Of a stretch of DNA of 64,000 nt, positions 1 through 8,663 are shown one piece after another. Source of the DNA: JALYXI01 sp963716685 (lineage in GTDB: Bacteria > Acidobacteriota > Terriglobia > Bryobacterales > Bryobacteraceae); contig CAVQTR010000006.1 in assembly GCA_963716685.1 (NCBI GenBank), positions 434,001 through 498,000 on the forward strand. The letters run 5' to 3'. Positions within the stretch are counted from its first letter, which is position 1. Every line of letters starts with the position of its first letter. Under the pieces are notes generated by a model. That model was not told the DNA's origin and made no database searches. It worked only from the letters and a program-made list of their open reading frames with translations. The translations under genes were made by a program, and so were the position numbers.

Positions 1-2323
1 GTAAGGAGGAATTACGTGCCCGCCGTACCCGGTATAGGTCGACGCAAGAAGATGGAAGGCCATCACGTTCCTTCGCCACTTGGGAGAAATATGGAAGTAC
101 TGAGGCATCGAGCGAAGGCCGGATGGTATTCACGTTGCCACCCAGGAAGCTTCCAGCGAAATCGACCGACATGAACAGACTTTTGCCGGCGGTGGGATTC
201 AGCGGATGGTTCTTCGAATTGTACGTATACGAAGGCGTGATGTGGCTGGTCTTGACGCCTTCGAGCGCGTTGGGTCCACTGACCTGATTGAAGTAAAGGT
301 ACTGGAAATAAGTTGCCGCGCCGCTGGTTTTGGTCGTGATGTTGGAAATGTCGTAGCCGTAGGAGATGCCAACGCGCGCAAAACTGCGCTTGATCGGGTA
401 GCTGGCGGAGAGCGAAAGGCCGCGCGAGTCCTGGACGTAATTGAGCAGGTTCTGCGAGCCGAGTGCGTTGTAATAAGCGCTCAGATTCGTGTTCGACAGA
501 ATGGAGGCTTCGCGCGCCTGATCGTAGTTGTAGCGCCGAGATGTAGACGTTGAAGCCCAGCAGCACCTGCGAATCGAGGACGTGCGGTTCGGTAAACCCG
601 AAAACCGCATCGCGGACACGCGTCCCAAGCTGGCTTTCGAGAGATAGCGTTTCGCCCAGTCCCAGGAAGTTGTTGGTGGAGTAATTGAAACCGACGAAGC
701 TGCCGGCGATACCGGAAACGCCGCCATTCAGACCGATCTGGTTCTTGCCGCGTTCCTTCAGCTTCAGACAGGATGTCGACGGTGTTCGAATTCGGGTTGC
801 GCTTCAACTCGTAAGACTCGTTTTCCTTCAGGACTTCGAAATAGCCGAGCTGATTCAAGCGCAGAATGCTGGCGTCCCAGAGGCGGGCGCTGTAGATGTC
901 GCCTTCGTCAAGGAGCAGTTCGCGCCGGATGACCTTGTCGCGTGTGGTCGTGTTGCCTGTGAATTCAATGCGGCGCACAAAGAACTGCTTGCCTTCGTCG
1001 GCCGTCAGCGTCAGATCCACCGTATCGGTTCCGGGCACGATGTCGACTTCCGGTTCGGGCACAAAATCGATGTAGCCGAAATCGCCGTAGAGCTTGGTGA
1101 GATTCTTGATTCCGTCGCGCAGCTTGTTGATGGAGAACACATCGCCGTTGTCCATCTTGAATAGCTGTTTGGAAAGCACTTCAGGCGTACGGAAGAGCTT
1201 GACGCCCGACGTAATTGATCTTGTGGAGATGGTAGAGATGACCCTCTTCGATGGGAATCGTGATGTTCGCGTCTTTGCCGGGCTTGCTCTTCAGGGAATA
1301 AGGAGCTGGAAAAGCTTCGCTTCCCGCCGGGGATATCGACGATGTTCACGGTGTGGTCTAAGACCTTGACCGCGAAATAACCTTTTGCTGATAGGCGTCG
1401 CGAATGCGTTCCTTGTCCTCTTCGAGCTTGCTGGAATCGTAAGGTGCGCGCGAACAGGCTCTCAAAGAGAATCGAGTAGGGAATTCCGATCGGCTTCAGG
1501 TTCTTCATCGCCCGAATCACTTCCTTCGAACTGAAAACCTCGTTGCCCAGGATCGTGATCTCGCCGACTTTGACCTTCGGTCCTTCGTTCACGTTGAAGA
1601 TCACTTCGAGAGAACTGGGGGGAATCGCGATGGACCACTGGCTCGACCATGGCGAACTGACGGCCGCGTTCGGCAAAGCAATTCCTTAATAACCACGGCG
1701 GCGCGCTGGACCTTATTAGGATCGTATTGCGATTCCACCACCAAGCCGACCTTGCGCTCCTTGAAACGATCCAGAATTTCGGAAGTGGTGATGGAATTGA
1801 TATTCTCGTAACGGATGGTGCGAACCACCGGTCGCTCGGTAAGAACGAAACGCAGAATTAAACCCTGTGGCGATTGTTCGCTCTCCAGCTTGATATCGTC
1901 GAAGCGCCCCGTATTCCAAAGCGCCATGAAGTCACGGTGGGCCGTATCTTCTGAATAAGGCTCGCCCACTTTGGAGAAGATCATGGCGCGGAGCGTATCC
2001 TGCGGAACGCGCCGCGACCCGCGGAATTCAATGGCGGCGATGGTGTTGGAATCGGCGGCCGCGGGTCTAGGCGCGGCTGGGGCTACTTTAGGCGCCTCGA
2101 AGGGCGGCGGCGTACCCGGTGGAGGTGTCTGGCTTTGCGGAACGGTTTCGAACGGATTAGCCGGCTTTGGCTGAGCGGGCGCTGGCTGCGCGGGAGGAGC
2201 AGGCTGGGCGGCGGCAGGAGATTGTTGTGCCGCAGTGTTTTGAGACCATGCCGGTGTAAGGGTGATCAGGCCCTGAATACATACGAAGACGGCGGTCAGG
2301 CACTGCGGCCTGAAAAACTTCAT
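1..2323 (-). CDS. bamA: Outer membrane assembly factor BamA, partial, multiply frameshifted
   Basis: BamA inserts beta-barrel proteins into the outer membrane. The ATG at 2323 is preferred over the GTG at 2344 because an AGGGA ribosome site lies about 10 nt before it and it opens a signal peptide (MKFFRPQC...PAWSQ). A Pro/Ala-rich linker follows, then POTRA-type repeats (IEFRGSRRVPQDTL; VGEITILGNEVFSSKEV; VRRIEFTGNTTTRDKV) and the start of the barrel; the C-terminus lies off the left edge. The frame is broken about eight times, near 1676, 1633, 1441, 1384, 1311, 1206, 768 and 536. Correcting one base at each site gives continuous BamA sequence, e.g. ARTYDSSKLEEDKERIRDAYQQ after the 1441 site. 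Seven are extra bases and one is a missing base in a T run. As bamA is essential, sequencing error is more likely than decay. Confidence 0.88.
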
Positions 2324-2524
2324 GAAAACCTGTTCCCTTTCCACTCGACGCTCCAGAGGTGACGCGCTCCTGCAAACACGCGTTTCTCCCTTTCACTTTT
2401 TGCGCCAGTGTTGAAACTCATAGTCTAGCCGATCCTTGAGGCGTCGAACAAATGGGCGCGGCGCGCACAGGTGACAACCCCGTTCACACTCCCGGCTGAC
2501 ATCCGGTTGTAACCTTCGGGATTG

Positions 2525-2530
2525 TAATAT
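2525..2530 (+). promoter_or_regulatory. TAATAT -10 box, leaderless-type
   Basis: TAATAT ends 8 nt before the ATG at 2539 and no ribosome-binding sequence lies between. Transcription from this box would start at or next to the start codon. No convincing -35 element is visible. Confidence 0.5.
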
Positions 2531-2538
2531 GGGCTCCT

Positions 2539-2889
2539 ATGTCTTCCGAGCACATGACGACCGAGACTGTCCGCGATCCCGGAACCGGCGTCGAAACCCT
2601 GCGGGTCACCGGACCGATGACGTTGAACACCCTGTTTGATTTCCAGCAGGCTCTGCGCGAGTCCACCGGTCCGGCGACGGTCATCGATCTGAGCGGCGTA
2701 CCGTATATGGATTCCGCCGGACTGGGCGCTGTGCTCAGCTTTCACGTTTCGTGTGGCCGCTCCAGCCGAAAATACGCGCTGGCCGGCGTTGCCCCGCGAC
2801 TGCTGACCATGATGCAGGTAGCGCACGTCGACACCCTGCTGCACATGTTCCCGGATGCAGCGGCAGCGCAGCAGTATTTGATGCGCTGA
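2539..2889 (+). CDS. STAS-domain anti-sigma factor antagonist
   Basis: A 116-residue protein made of a single STAS domain. The signature MDSAGLGA places the predicted phosphorylatable serine at residue 59, with VIDLSGVPYMD as the strand before it, as in SpoIIAA/RsbV-type anti-anti-sigma factors. Such proteins act in the cytoplasm by binding an anti-sigma kinase when dephosphorylated. No partner kinase or sigma factor is next to it, so its pathway cannot be told from context. The ATG follows a TAATAT box by 8 nt, suggesting a leaderless message. The downstream convergent gene ends one base away. Confidence 0.85.
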   Translation: MSSEHMTTETVRDPGTGVETLRVTGPMTLNTLFDFQQALRESTGPATVIDLSGVPYMDSAGLGAVLSFHVSCGRSSRKYALAGVAPRLLTMMQVAHVDTLLHMFPDAAAAQQYLMR

Positions 2890-2890
2890 A

Positions 2891-3283
2891 CTAGTTTTTC
2901 ATTCTGGTCGCGCGGACTTTACCGGCGATCGAAGTATTGTCGATTTGCGCAGTCATGTCGCCTTCCATGCTGTCCCCGTTGACCGTCAGCGAAAACTCGC
3001 ACGGGCCGGAAGTCTCTTCGCTGACCGCCTCGAAGAAAATCTGATTTCCTTCCATCCGAACCTTTGAAATGGGTACTGCGTCGCGGTCGCGCGCGCGCCC
3101 AATCCTGCCGGAAACCGAGGATGCCTGCTGCGTAAATTGAATTTCTACGGGAGTAGTAATCACCATGCCGCTGTTTTCATCCGTTACGGCGATGGTTCCC
3201 GACCAGCGGCCGGAAACGTTCACCTCGAATGCCAGGCAAAGCAGGGGAACCAGGAGAGCGCATAACCGTTGAAACCGTCTCAT
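2891..3283 (-). CDS. Small secreted protein of unknown function
   Basis: A 130-residue protein with a signal peptide (residues 1 to about 20, RLCALLVPLLCLAF) and a predicted beta-rich body that starts VSGRWSGTIAV and has alternating polar/hydrophobic strands to the end. The pattern resembles small lipocalin-like or bacterial secreted beta-sandwich proteins that begin with a 'GxWxG' strand, but I do not recognise the family. It is divergent from the cyclophilin gene and shares its promoter region. Confidence 0.7.
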   Translation of the reverse strand: MRRFQRLCALLVPLLCLAFEVNVSGRWSGTIAVTDENSGMVITTPVEIQFTQQASSVSGRIGRARDRDAVPISKVRMEGNQIFFEAVSEETSGPCEFSLTVNGDSMEGDMTAQIDNTSIAGKVRATRMKN

Positions 3284-3308
3284 GCAATCTCGCTTTTCAG
3301 ACGATTTC

Positions 3309-3316
3309 AGTATAAT
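3309..3316. promoter_or_regulatory. Bidirectional -10 element between the secreted protein and the cyclophilin gene
   Basis: The near-palindrome AGTATAATACT (3309-3319) gives TATAAT (3311-3316) on the plus strand, 14 nt before the ATG at 3331. It gives TATACT on the minus strand (3314-3309), upstream of the gene starting at 3283. Overlapping opposite -10 boxes are a known way to build bidirectional promoters. Confidence 0.5.
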
Positions 3317-3330
3317 ACTCGCGTCCCCTC

Positions 3331-4068
3331 ATGAACCGAATCTTCTTCTCGCTGATTCTGGCTGGCGCCGTTTGGGCGCAGGCTCCCGCAGCCCATACCG
3401 CGCCGCCGAAGGCTGCTGCGAAAAAGGCGCCGGCTCCGGCGCCGCCTCCCATTCCCCTGCCCGCGGAACCTGGTCTTTATGCGGTATTCAACACGTCGAT
3501 GGGCCGCATCGTCGTGAAGCTGTACGAAAAGGAATCGCCGATCACGGTTGCCAACTTCACGGGACTGGCGCGCGGAACGAAGCCATATCGAAATGAGAAG
3601 ACGGGCATTCTGGTCCGCGGGAAACCTTTTTATAACGGCTTAACGTTCCATCGTGTAATCCCGGGCTTTATGATTCAGGGCGGCGACCCTACCGGCACCG
3701 GCATGGGCGGCGGGGGTGTTCCTACCATCCCCGATGAGTTCGATCCATCGCTGAAGTTCGACCAGCCCGGCCGCCTGGCCATGGCCAACACCGGCCGTCC
3801 GCACACCGGCGGATGCCAGTTTTTCATCACCGATGGCACACCGGAGCACCTGAACGGCAAACACACCATCTTTGGACAGGTGGTGGAAGGCCAGGACGTA
3901 GTGACAGCGATTTCCAACACGCCTCGGGACGAGAGCGACAAGCCGACAACGCCGGTGGTAATCCGGACGCTGCTGATCCGCCGAGTGGGGCCGCCTCCAG
4001 TCACCGCACCCGCAACGAAGAGAAGCCCGGCGAAAAGCAGTCCGGCAAAGAGCAGCCCTAAAAGCTAA
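3331..4068 (+). CDS. Exported cyclophilin-type peptidyl-prolyl isomerase
   Basis: A 245-residue protein that catalyses cis/trans isomerisation of X-Pro bonds in the cell envelope. A signal peptide (about residues 1-17) is followed by an Ala/Pro/Lys-rich linker (18-45) and the cyclophilin domain (about 48-215). Visible motifs are FHRVIPGFMIQGGDP (catalytic Arg108, Gln116), GCQFFIT (161-167) and GKHTIFGQV with His178. The C-terminus is a low-complexity Ser/Pro/Lys tail. The stop codon overlaps the stop of the convergent regulator gene (shared CTAA, 4 bp). Preceded by a consensus TATAAT. Confidence 0.92.
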   Translation: MNRIFFSLILAGAVWAQAPAAHTAPPKAAAKKAPAPAPPPIPLPAEPGLYAVFNTSMGRIVVKLYEKESPITVANFTGLARGTKPYRNEKTGILVRGKPFYNGLTFHRVIPGFMIQGGDPTGTGMGGGGVPTIPDEFDPSLKFDQPGRLAMANTGRPHTGGCQFFITDGTPEHLNGKHTIFGQVVEGQDVVTAISNTPRDESDKPTTPVVIRTLLIRRVGPPPVTAPATKRSPAKSSPAKSSPKS

Positions 4069-4778
4069 AAGCGCCGCTGCGAACCGCAGTGAGGCTGACG
4101 ATCAGGCGCCATAGCCGATTGAATCGGAATGATACGCGCGCCTGGACCGCTCGGCCGAACGCTTGCCGCATTGGAAAATCCGGTGGTGTGATCGCGCAGG
4201 CCGAAGAGTGCCAGATCCAGCCTGTCCTTCACGCCCAGCTTCTTGAACAACCGCGACAGGTACACTTTCACGGTTCCTTCGGTGATGTCGAGGGCCGTCG
4301 CTACTTCCTTGTTCTTCAGCCCCTGCGCGACCAGGCCGATAATCTCTCCTTCGCGCCGCGAGAGCTTGTAACGCGGAGCGGTGAGCAGGCTGTCCGTCAA
4401 TGATTTGTCAAAACCCAGCTCGCCGCGATTGATGGTCCGGATACGCGCGAGCATCTGCGGCGGGGCCATGGTCTTCGATATTGTTCCCCGCACGCCGAGG
4501 GAGATTGCCCGCATTGCCATCTCGGTGGACAGATGATGAACCCAAAGAATGAGTGTTGCCTGCGGCATCATGGACCGAACGGAGGTCAGGTGGTCGAGCG
4601 TAAATCCAGGAGCGAAATCGACCAGAAGAATGTCGGCCTGCCGCAGGCGAAGAAGCTCCTGCAGCAGCACACCGCTGGTGGCGTGGGCGACCATTTCGAG
4701 ATCGGCTGCGTCCTCGAGAGCTTCCCTGAAGCCAACAGCTAAAGTGGGATCATCACTGTATAAGATTAGGGTGGGCAT
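4065..4778 (-). CDS. LuxR/NarL-type response regulator
   Basis: A 237-residue two-domain regulator. The receiver domain (1 to about 115) has the acidic pair D9/D10, a predicted phosphoacceptor D54 in DILLVDFAP and K102. The LuxR-type helix-turn-helix (about 136-200) reads LSRREGEIIGLVAQGLKNKEVA followed by ITEGTVKVYLSRLFKKL. It should bind DNA after phosphorylation. No histidine kinase is adjacent, so it is an orphan here. A TACTTT box at 4788-4793 lies 9 nt before the ATG with no ribosome site. Confidence 0.87.
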   Translation of the reverse strand: MPTLILYSDDPTLAVGFREALEDAADLEMVAHATSGVLLQELLRLRQADILLVDFAPGFTLDHLTSVRSMMPQATLILWVHHLSTEMAMRAISLGVRGTISKTMAPPQMLARIRTINRGELGFDKSLTDSLLTAPRYKLSRREGEIIGLVAQGLKNKEVATALDITEGTVKVYLSRLFKKLGVKDRLDLALFGLRDHTTGFSNAASVRPSGPGARIIPIQSAMAPDRQPHCGSQRRF

Positions 4779-4787
4779 GAGTGGTCC

Positions 4788-4793
4788 AAAGTA
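4788..4793 (-). promoter_or_regulatory. TACTTT -10 box, leaderless-type
   Basis: On the minus strand TACTTT is followed by 9 nt and the ATG at 4778. There is no Shine-Dalgarno sequence in the gap. Confidence 0.4.
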
Positions 4794-4897
4794 GCATGAT
4801 CAAACGATTTTTAATTAGATTTTGCGGCATTAATTCGCGTCTTACCACCCAATTAGTATCCGCGCTGATTCCGAAGGTGAGCAGTACTGCCTGACAG

Positions 4898-4924
4898 GCA
4901 GCCGATCCGGCTCCTGTCGGCTGC
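4898..4924. repeat. Inverted repeat (8-bp arms) in the 4779-4950 intergenic region
   Basis: GCAGCCGA (4898-4905) and TCGGCTGC (4917-4924) form perfect 8-bp arms around an 11-nt spacer. They end 10 nt upstream of the TATACT box of the 4951 gene. A separate perfect palindrome, GCAGTACTGC, lies at 4881-4890. Such sites could be an operator for the divergent genes or a hairpin; the sequence alone does not decide. Confidence 0.4.
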
Positions 4925-4934
4925 AGTACGGCGC

Positions 4935-4940
4935 TATACT
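4935..4940 (+). promoter_or_regulatory. TATACT -10 box, leaderless-type
   Basis: TATACT ends 10 nt before the ATG at 4951, leaving room for at most a few untranslated bases. No ribosome site is present. Confidence 0.5.
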
Positions 4941-4950
4941 CCGAGCGTGT

Positions 4951-6102
4951 ATGAGCACTGAAATCCTGTCAGAGTTGGATTTGTCTTTAAACTCAGGGAG
5001 CGACGGCGCACCGATCGACCTGTTGATCGAATATTTCCGGCGGGAAAAGCAATTCCCCTCGCTTTTCGAAGCACGGCTCATGAAGAAGCGTCTGGAACTG
5101 AGGCTGCCGCTGATTCAGACAGATGATTTCTCGGAAGTCCCGGCTGACATTCGCGCGGCATACGACCAGGGCGTTATCGAAGCGGCTCGCGAAGCAGGAA
5201 GCCAGTACCTGGCCGCGGGAAACATCGAACGCGCATGGCCTTACTTTCGCGCCATCGGGGAACAGGCCCCCGTGATTCAGGCAATCGAGGCATTTCAGGT
5301 GGAAGGGTCTGCCGCCGAGCAAACCACGGCGGTGATCGCGATAGCTTTCCAGGAAGGGCTCCATCCCGCAAAGGGTCTCGCTCTGATCCTCGAATCGCAG
5401 GGCATGTGCCGCGCGGTCACCAGCTTTGGCATGTTCGAAGTCCGGCAGGAGAGAGAGGAATGCATTGCGCTGCTGGTGCGCGGAGTCCACCGGGAGATTG
5501 TGGAACGCATGGGTCGCGCAATCGCTGCAGAGGAGGGAACGGCGCCGGAAACATCCGAGCTGAACGAGCTGATGGCGAATCGCGATTACCTTTTCGGGGA
5601 ATACGATTGCTATGTCGATACCTCGCATGTATCCGCTCTTCTGCCTTACTCGGTCGAAGTGACCAGCGAAGACACGCTGGCCCTTTACCAGCAGTTGTGC
5701 CGCTATGGGACGAGGCTTTCGCCCAACTTCCGAATGAGTGGCGAGCCGCCTTTTGCAAATCCGTTTGTGGATTACGGCTATTACATTCAGGCGCTCCGCG
5801 GCATTGAGGTCGAGCAGGCAATCGAGCATTTTCGTGAAATTGCGGAGTCTTTGGGAGAAGAGTATGGACCCGCTCCGGCTCAGGTGCTCGTCAATTTACT
5901 GGTGCGGCTGCGCCGTCCCGCCGAAGCGCTCGATGTCTCGCTCGCCTATCTGGATGGCGAGAGCGCGGGTCCATGCCCTTCGGCAGTGCAGCTCTGCTTT
6001 CTGGCAGAGGATTTCGATCAGTTGAAAGCGCTTGCCGCGGAAAAGGGCGACCTGCTCAGCTATACAGCCGCCGCGCTGACAGCCCGACAACCAGGTTCAT
6101 AG
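4951..6102 (+). CDS. Cytoplasmic helical-repeat protein of unknown function
   Basis: A 383-residue acidic protein with no signal peptide or membrane segment. Many amphipathic helices recur (e.g. GNIERAWPYFRAIGEQAP, then VNLLVRLRRPAEALDVSLAYL), giving a TPR-like alpha-solenoid look, especially near residues 90-130 and 290-370. I do not recognise a named family. It stands alone, divergent from the LuxR regulator, with a TATACT box 10 nt before its ATG and an inverted repeat just upstream. Confidence 0.7.
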   Translation: MSTEILSELDLSLNSGSDGAPIDLLIEYFRREKQFPSLFEARLMKKRLELRLPLIQTDDFSEVPADIRAAYDQGVIEAAREAGSQYLAAGNIERAWPYFRAIGEQAPVIQAIEAFQVEGSAAEQTTAVIAIAFQEGLHPAKGLALILESQGMCRAVTSFGMFEVRQEREECIALLVRGVHREIVERMGRAIAAEEGTAPETSELNELMANRDYLFGEYDCYVDTSHVSALLPYSVEVTSEDTLALYQQLCRYGTRLSPNFRMSGEPPFANPFVDYGYYIQALRGIEVEQAIEHFREIAESLGEEYGPAPAQVLVNLLVRLRRPAEALDVSLAYLDGESAGPCPSAVQLCFLAEDFDQLKALAAEKGDLLSYTAAALTARQPGS

Positions 6103-6364
6103 CCTTTCGCGGGAGGGAAATCTGGGAAGCTTCCTGAATTCGCGATCGCTTCAATTCCAGGCCAGGCAGCGTTTACGCAACAGGTGCCCGTTGCTCCTCA
6201 GGGCACATGGAGCGGCGCGCTCACCAGCGGACAGGGAAAATGGCGACGCTCCTGTATGTTTCGCCTCCGGTCAACGGGCCCTGGTATGACAGCCGCAGGA
6301 CGAGAGATTGATCTCCCTGCTTCAGAGTGCCTTCGATGCGGGTTCCGGGTGGGAAATAGTTCAG
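6103..6364. other. Gene-free stretch with a coding-like remnant on the minus strand
   Basis: No complete gene is visible here. On the minus strand, in the same frame as the enzyme gene that ends at 6365 and directly after its TAG, about 45 codons stay open to a TGA near 6228. They read LNYFPPGTRIEGTL and continue with a protein-like composition (QGDQSLVLRLSYQGPLTGGE). This may be a C-terminal remnant or extension of something once coded here. Confidence 0.35.
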
Positions 6365-7738
6365 CTACCCGCCGACCGCTCCGATTCCGGGCCGCCCGAG
6401 GCCGCTCGTATCCATCCATCCGTTTCGCACTTTAAAGATGCCGGGGAACCGGTCTTCCCAGCCTTTGTTGGCTGCCGGCACGTACTCGCGCGCGTTCGCC
6501 TCAATGGCCGCCACTCCCGGCACGTGCGCCGCCAGCCCGGCCGAGTGAATCAGGGACGCTCCCGGACACGTCAGATCCTGCACGCTGCGGAACATTCGGT
6601 ACTTCTGCACGGCGGCGGCCAGCAGCAGGCTTTGTGAGTGGCCCTTGCAGACCTTCAGGGCCGCGCCGGTGTACCCCATCTCGCGCGCCAGTTTAAGCCG
6701 CTCGAAGTCTGTCAAGGACTCATCAATCACCACCGGCACCAGCTTCGCGGCATCAAACATGACGTTGTCGCGATGCCGCTCCAGATCGCGCTGCGTCGGC
6801 TGTTCGATGTACTGCACGCGCGTGAACGCGTTCGGTGCGGTGCTCTTCAACTGGTGGATGAAATCGAGGAAGTACTGCACATTGGGGCATTTCTCGTTGA
6901 AATCCAGCGAATAGATCCAGTCCGCAACACCGCGCGCCGCCTGCGCCTGAGTGGTCACCCGATCGATACCCGCCACTCGATCCACATCCCACTGCAGATC
7001 GTTGCCGTTCAGCTTGATTTTGATTGCCCGCAGCCCGTTATACGGAATCCAGTCCGCCAGGGTCTCCGGCAAGCCGTCATTCAGCGGATGCTGCACCTCG
7101 GCGCTAGTCAGCGCGTCAGAGGCGCCGACCGAATGATACATGCGGATCCGCGGCGCGGGTTTGGCTTCGATGTACTGATCGAGGTACTCACCCCGAAACT
7201 CATCGCCCAGGTAGTGGGACAAATCCCAGCGCACAAACTCCCGGTCCGAAGTGTGGAATGCGTTCCGGCCATACAACTTCCCGAAAGCGTCATGCAGCGC
7301 GGCGTCGAACGGGCTGGCAGTTACCAGAACGCAGAGCTTCGGCATGGGGCCGGCGGCTTTCAGATACTCAGGCTCCAGCGCCACGTTCATATCCAGCGGA
7401 TGCGCATAGCCCGGGAACTGCCGCGTGAGTTTGGCGACGCTTTCCGCCAGGCGCTTCATGGCGTTCAGGGTGGCGTCGTAAGAAAGGTCCGGCGCCGGGT
7501 AACTCCACATGTTCCCCATGGGCATGCTGCCGAACCCGGTCGAGGACTTCCCGGCCTTGTTGCTGACGACGCACCGGACATTGCACAGGGTGACGCGATC
7601 CACCAGCATGCCCCCGAATTTGTACGGAGCGCGATACCGGTAATCTTCGTAGCTGAAACTCAGATCGTCAATCCGAACATCGGTGGATCGGGGGCCGGCC
7701 AGCAGCGCAGGCATGCTTACAAATGTGCGCCGGGTCAT
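6365..7738 (-). CDS. Enolase-superfamily (mandelate racemase/muconate lactonizing) enzyme
   Basis: A 457-residue enolase-superfamily protein; members abstract a proton alpha to a carboxylate using Mg2+ in racemisation, dehydration or cycloisomerisation. The barrel shows a lysine strand (LRAIKIKLNGND) and likely metal ligands in YSLDFNE, YIEQPT and VVIDESLTD. The N-terminus MTRRTFVSMPALLAG looks like the remains of a Tat-type leader. It overlaps the upstream gene by 4 bp (ATGA), so the two are translationally coupled. The substrate cannot be read from sequence; sugar acid dehydratases are common in this superfamily. Confidence 0.82.
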   Translation of the reverse strand: MTRRTFVSMPALLAGPRSTDVRIDDLSFSYEDYRYRAPYKFGGMLVDRVTLCNVRCVVSNKAGKSSTGFGSMPMGNMWSYPAPDLSYDATLNAMKRLAESVAKLTRQFPGYAHPLDMNVALEPEYLKAAGPMPKLCVLVTASPFDAALHDAFGKLYGRNAFHTSDREFVRWDLSHYLGDEFRGEYLDQYIEAKPAPRIRMYHSVGASDALTSAEVQHPLNDGLPETLADWIPYNGLRAIKIKLNGNDLQWDVDRVAGIDRVTTQAQAARGVADWIYSLDFNEKCPNVQYFLDFIHQLKSTAPNAFTRVQYIEQPTQRDLERHRDNVMFDAAKLVPVVIDESLTDFERLKLAREMGYTGAALKVCKGHSQSLLLAAAVQKYRMFRSVQDLTCPGASLIHSAGLAAHVPGVAAIEANAREYVPAANKGWEDRFPGIFKVRNGWMDTSGLGRPGIGAVGG

Positions 7739-8643
7739 CCGGCCACCCGCACCTTTCCCGTCAGCCTTTCAGTTAGTGAAATCCGGCGCGGCGAAAACTG
7801 GTCGGCTGCCGCCCGCAGGTAGGGCCGGAACTCCCGGCTCCACCAGGCCGTAAACCCTTCTTCGCGGATCTCCCGAAGCGTCATCACATAGTGGTCAAGA
7901 ACCGCTCCGGCTAGCAGTTCGCCGGTTCGCTGCACGCCCCAGCAGGAGGCGCTGGTCAGCCACATCAGGTTTGCCGGAATGCGGCTCACCGCGGACACCG
8001 CCATGACCGACGCCAGTTCGAAAACACTGCGGTTTTGGGCATTGGCTTCGTTTTGCAGGTTTGCCCAGGCCGTCTCCAGCATCGCCACTGAAGGCAGGTG
8101 CGGATGCGGCATTTTGTGCACCTGTTCTCGCAAAGTTGCCCATTCCGCCCGCAAACCGGCTACATTCAGCGGCGGCGTCGCGAAAGTCTCGGTAAGCTGG
8201 CCCGCGCCCTGCTCAAGGCCGTCGAGCATCTGGTCGATGGTCTCGAACTTCGCCTCCCGCGCGAGCAGTCCTTCCTGCTTCAGCGTTTCCGCGATTTCGC
8301 GCACCAGATGTCGTCCGGTGCCTGAAAGATCCGCCAGCGCCGCCATCACCCAGACCGGCGAGGCCCGGAATGCCATCATCCCGGCCCAGGTCAGGCCGTG
8401 GCCTGCCGCCCGGCGCAGCAGAAAGTCCCTCGCAAGCTGGTGCGCCTCGGGGTAAACCCCCTCCACCTGTCCTACTTCCTCAATCAGGAAGCGCAGAGTA
8501 GCTTCCACCATGGTGCGGTAAGTGGTGGTTCGCCGGACCGCCGCAGGTACGGTGACATTACCGATTTCGCGTGCCAATCCCCCGGCCAGAGCCGTCGCGG
8601 ATCGTAAAACCCGTTCCGGCAGCGAAAGAATGTAGCGCGTCAT
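7735..8643 (-). CDS. Unknown protein coupled to the enolase-superfamily gene
   Basis: A 302-residue, mostly helical protein without signal peptide. It contains long amphipathic helices and hydrophobic helical stretches around residues 85-110 and 210-235, but no motif I recognise. Its stop overlaps the start of the enolase-superfamily gene by 4 bp, so both are made from one message. It is divergent from the inositol oxygenase gene, with start codons only about 20 bp apart. It may work with the downstream enzyme, but nothing in the sequence fixes a role. Confidence 0.65.
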   Translation of the reverse strand: MTRYILSLPERVLRSATALAGGLAREIGNVTVPAAVRRTTTYRTMVEATLRFLIEEVGQVEGVYPEAHQLARDFLLRRAAGHGLTWAGMMAFRASPVWVMAALADLSGTGRHLVREIAETLKQEGLLAREAKFETIDQMLDGLEQGAGQLTETFATPPLNVAGLRAEWATLREQVHKMPHPHLPSVAMLETAWANLQNEANAQNRSVFELASVMAVSAVSRIPANLMWLTSASCWGVQRTGELLAGAVLDHYVMTLREIREEGFTAWWSREFRPYLRAAADQFSPRRISLTERLTGKVRVAG

Positions 8644-8647
8644 GAGC

Positions 8648-8653
8648 TAAAAT
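8648..8653 (+). promoter_or_regulatory. TAAAAT -10 box of the inositol oxygenase gene
   Basis: TAAAAT ends 10 nt before the second ATG (8664) and overlaps the first ATG (8652). This favours 8664 as the real start and a nearly leaderless message. Confidence 0.45.
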
Positions 8654-8663
8654 GAAGTCTCCC

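Noticed and set aside
1..2323. bamA as a true pseudogene
   Set aside because: Conserved residues persist in every frame after each shift, the indels are nearly all one-base insertions, and the gene is essential in Gram-negative bacteria.
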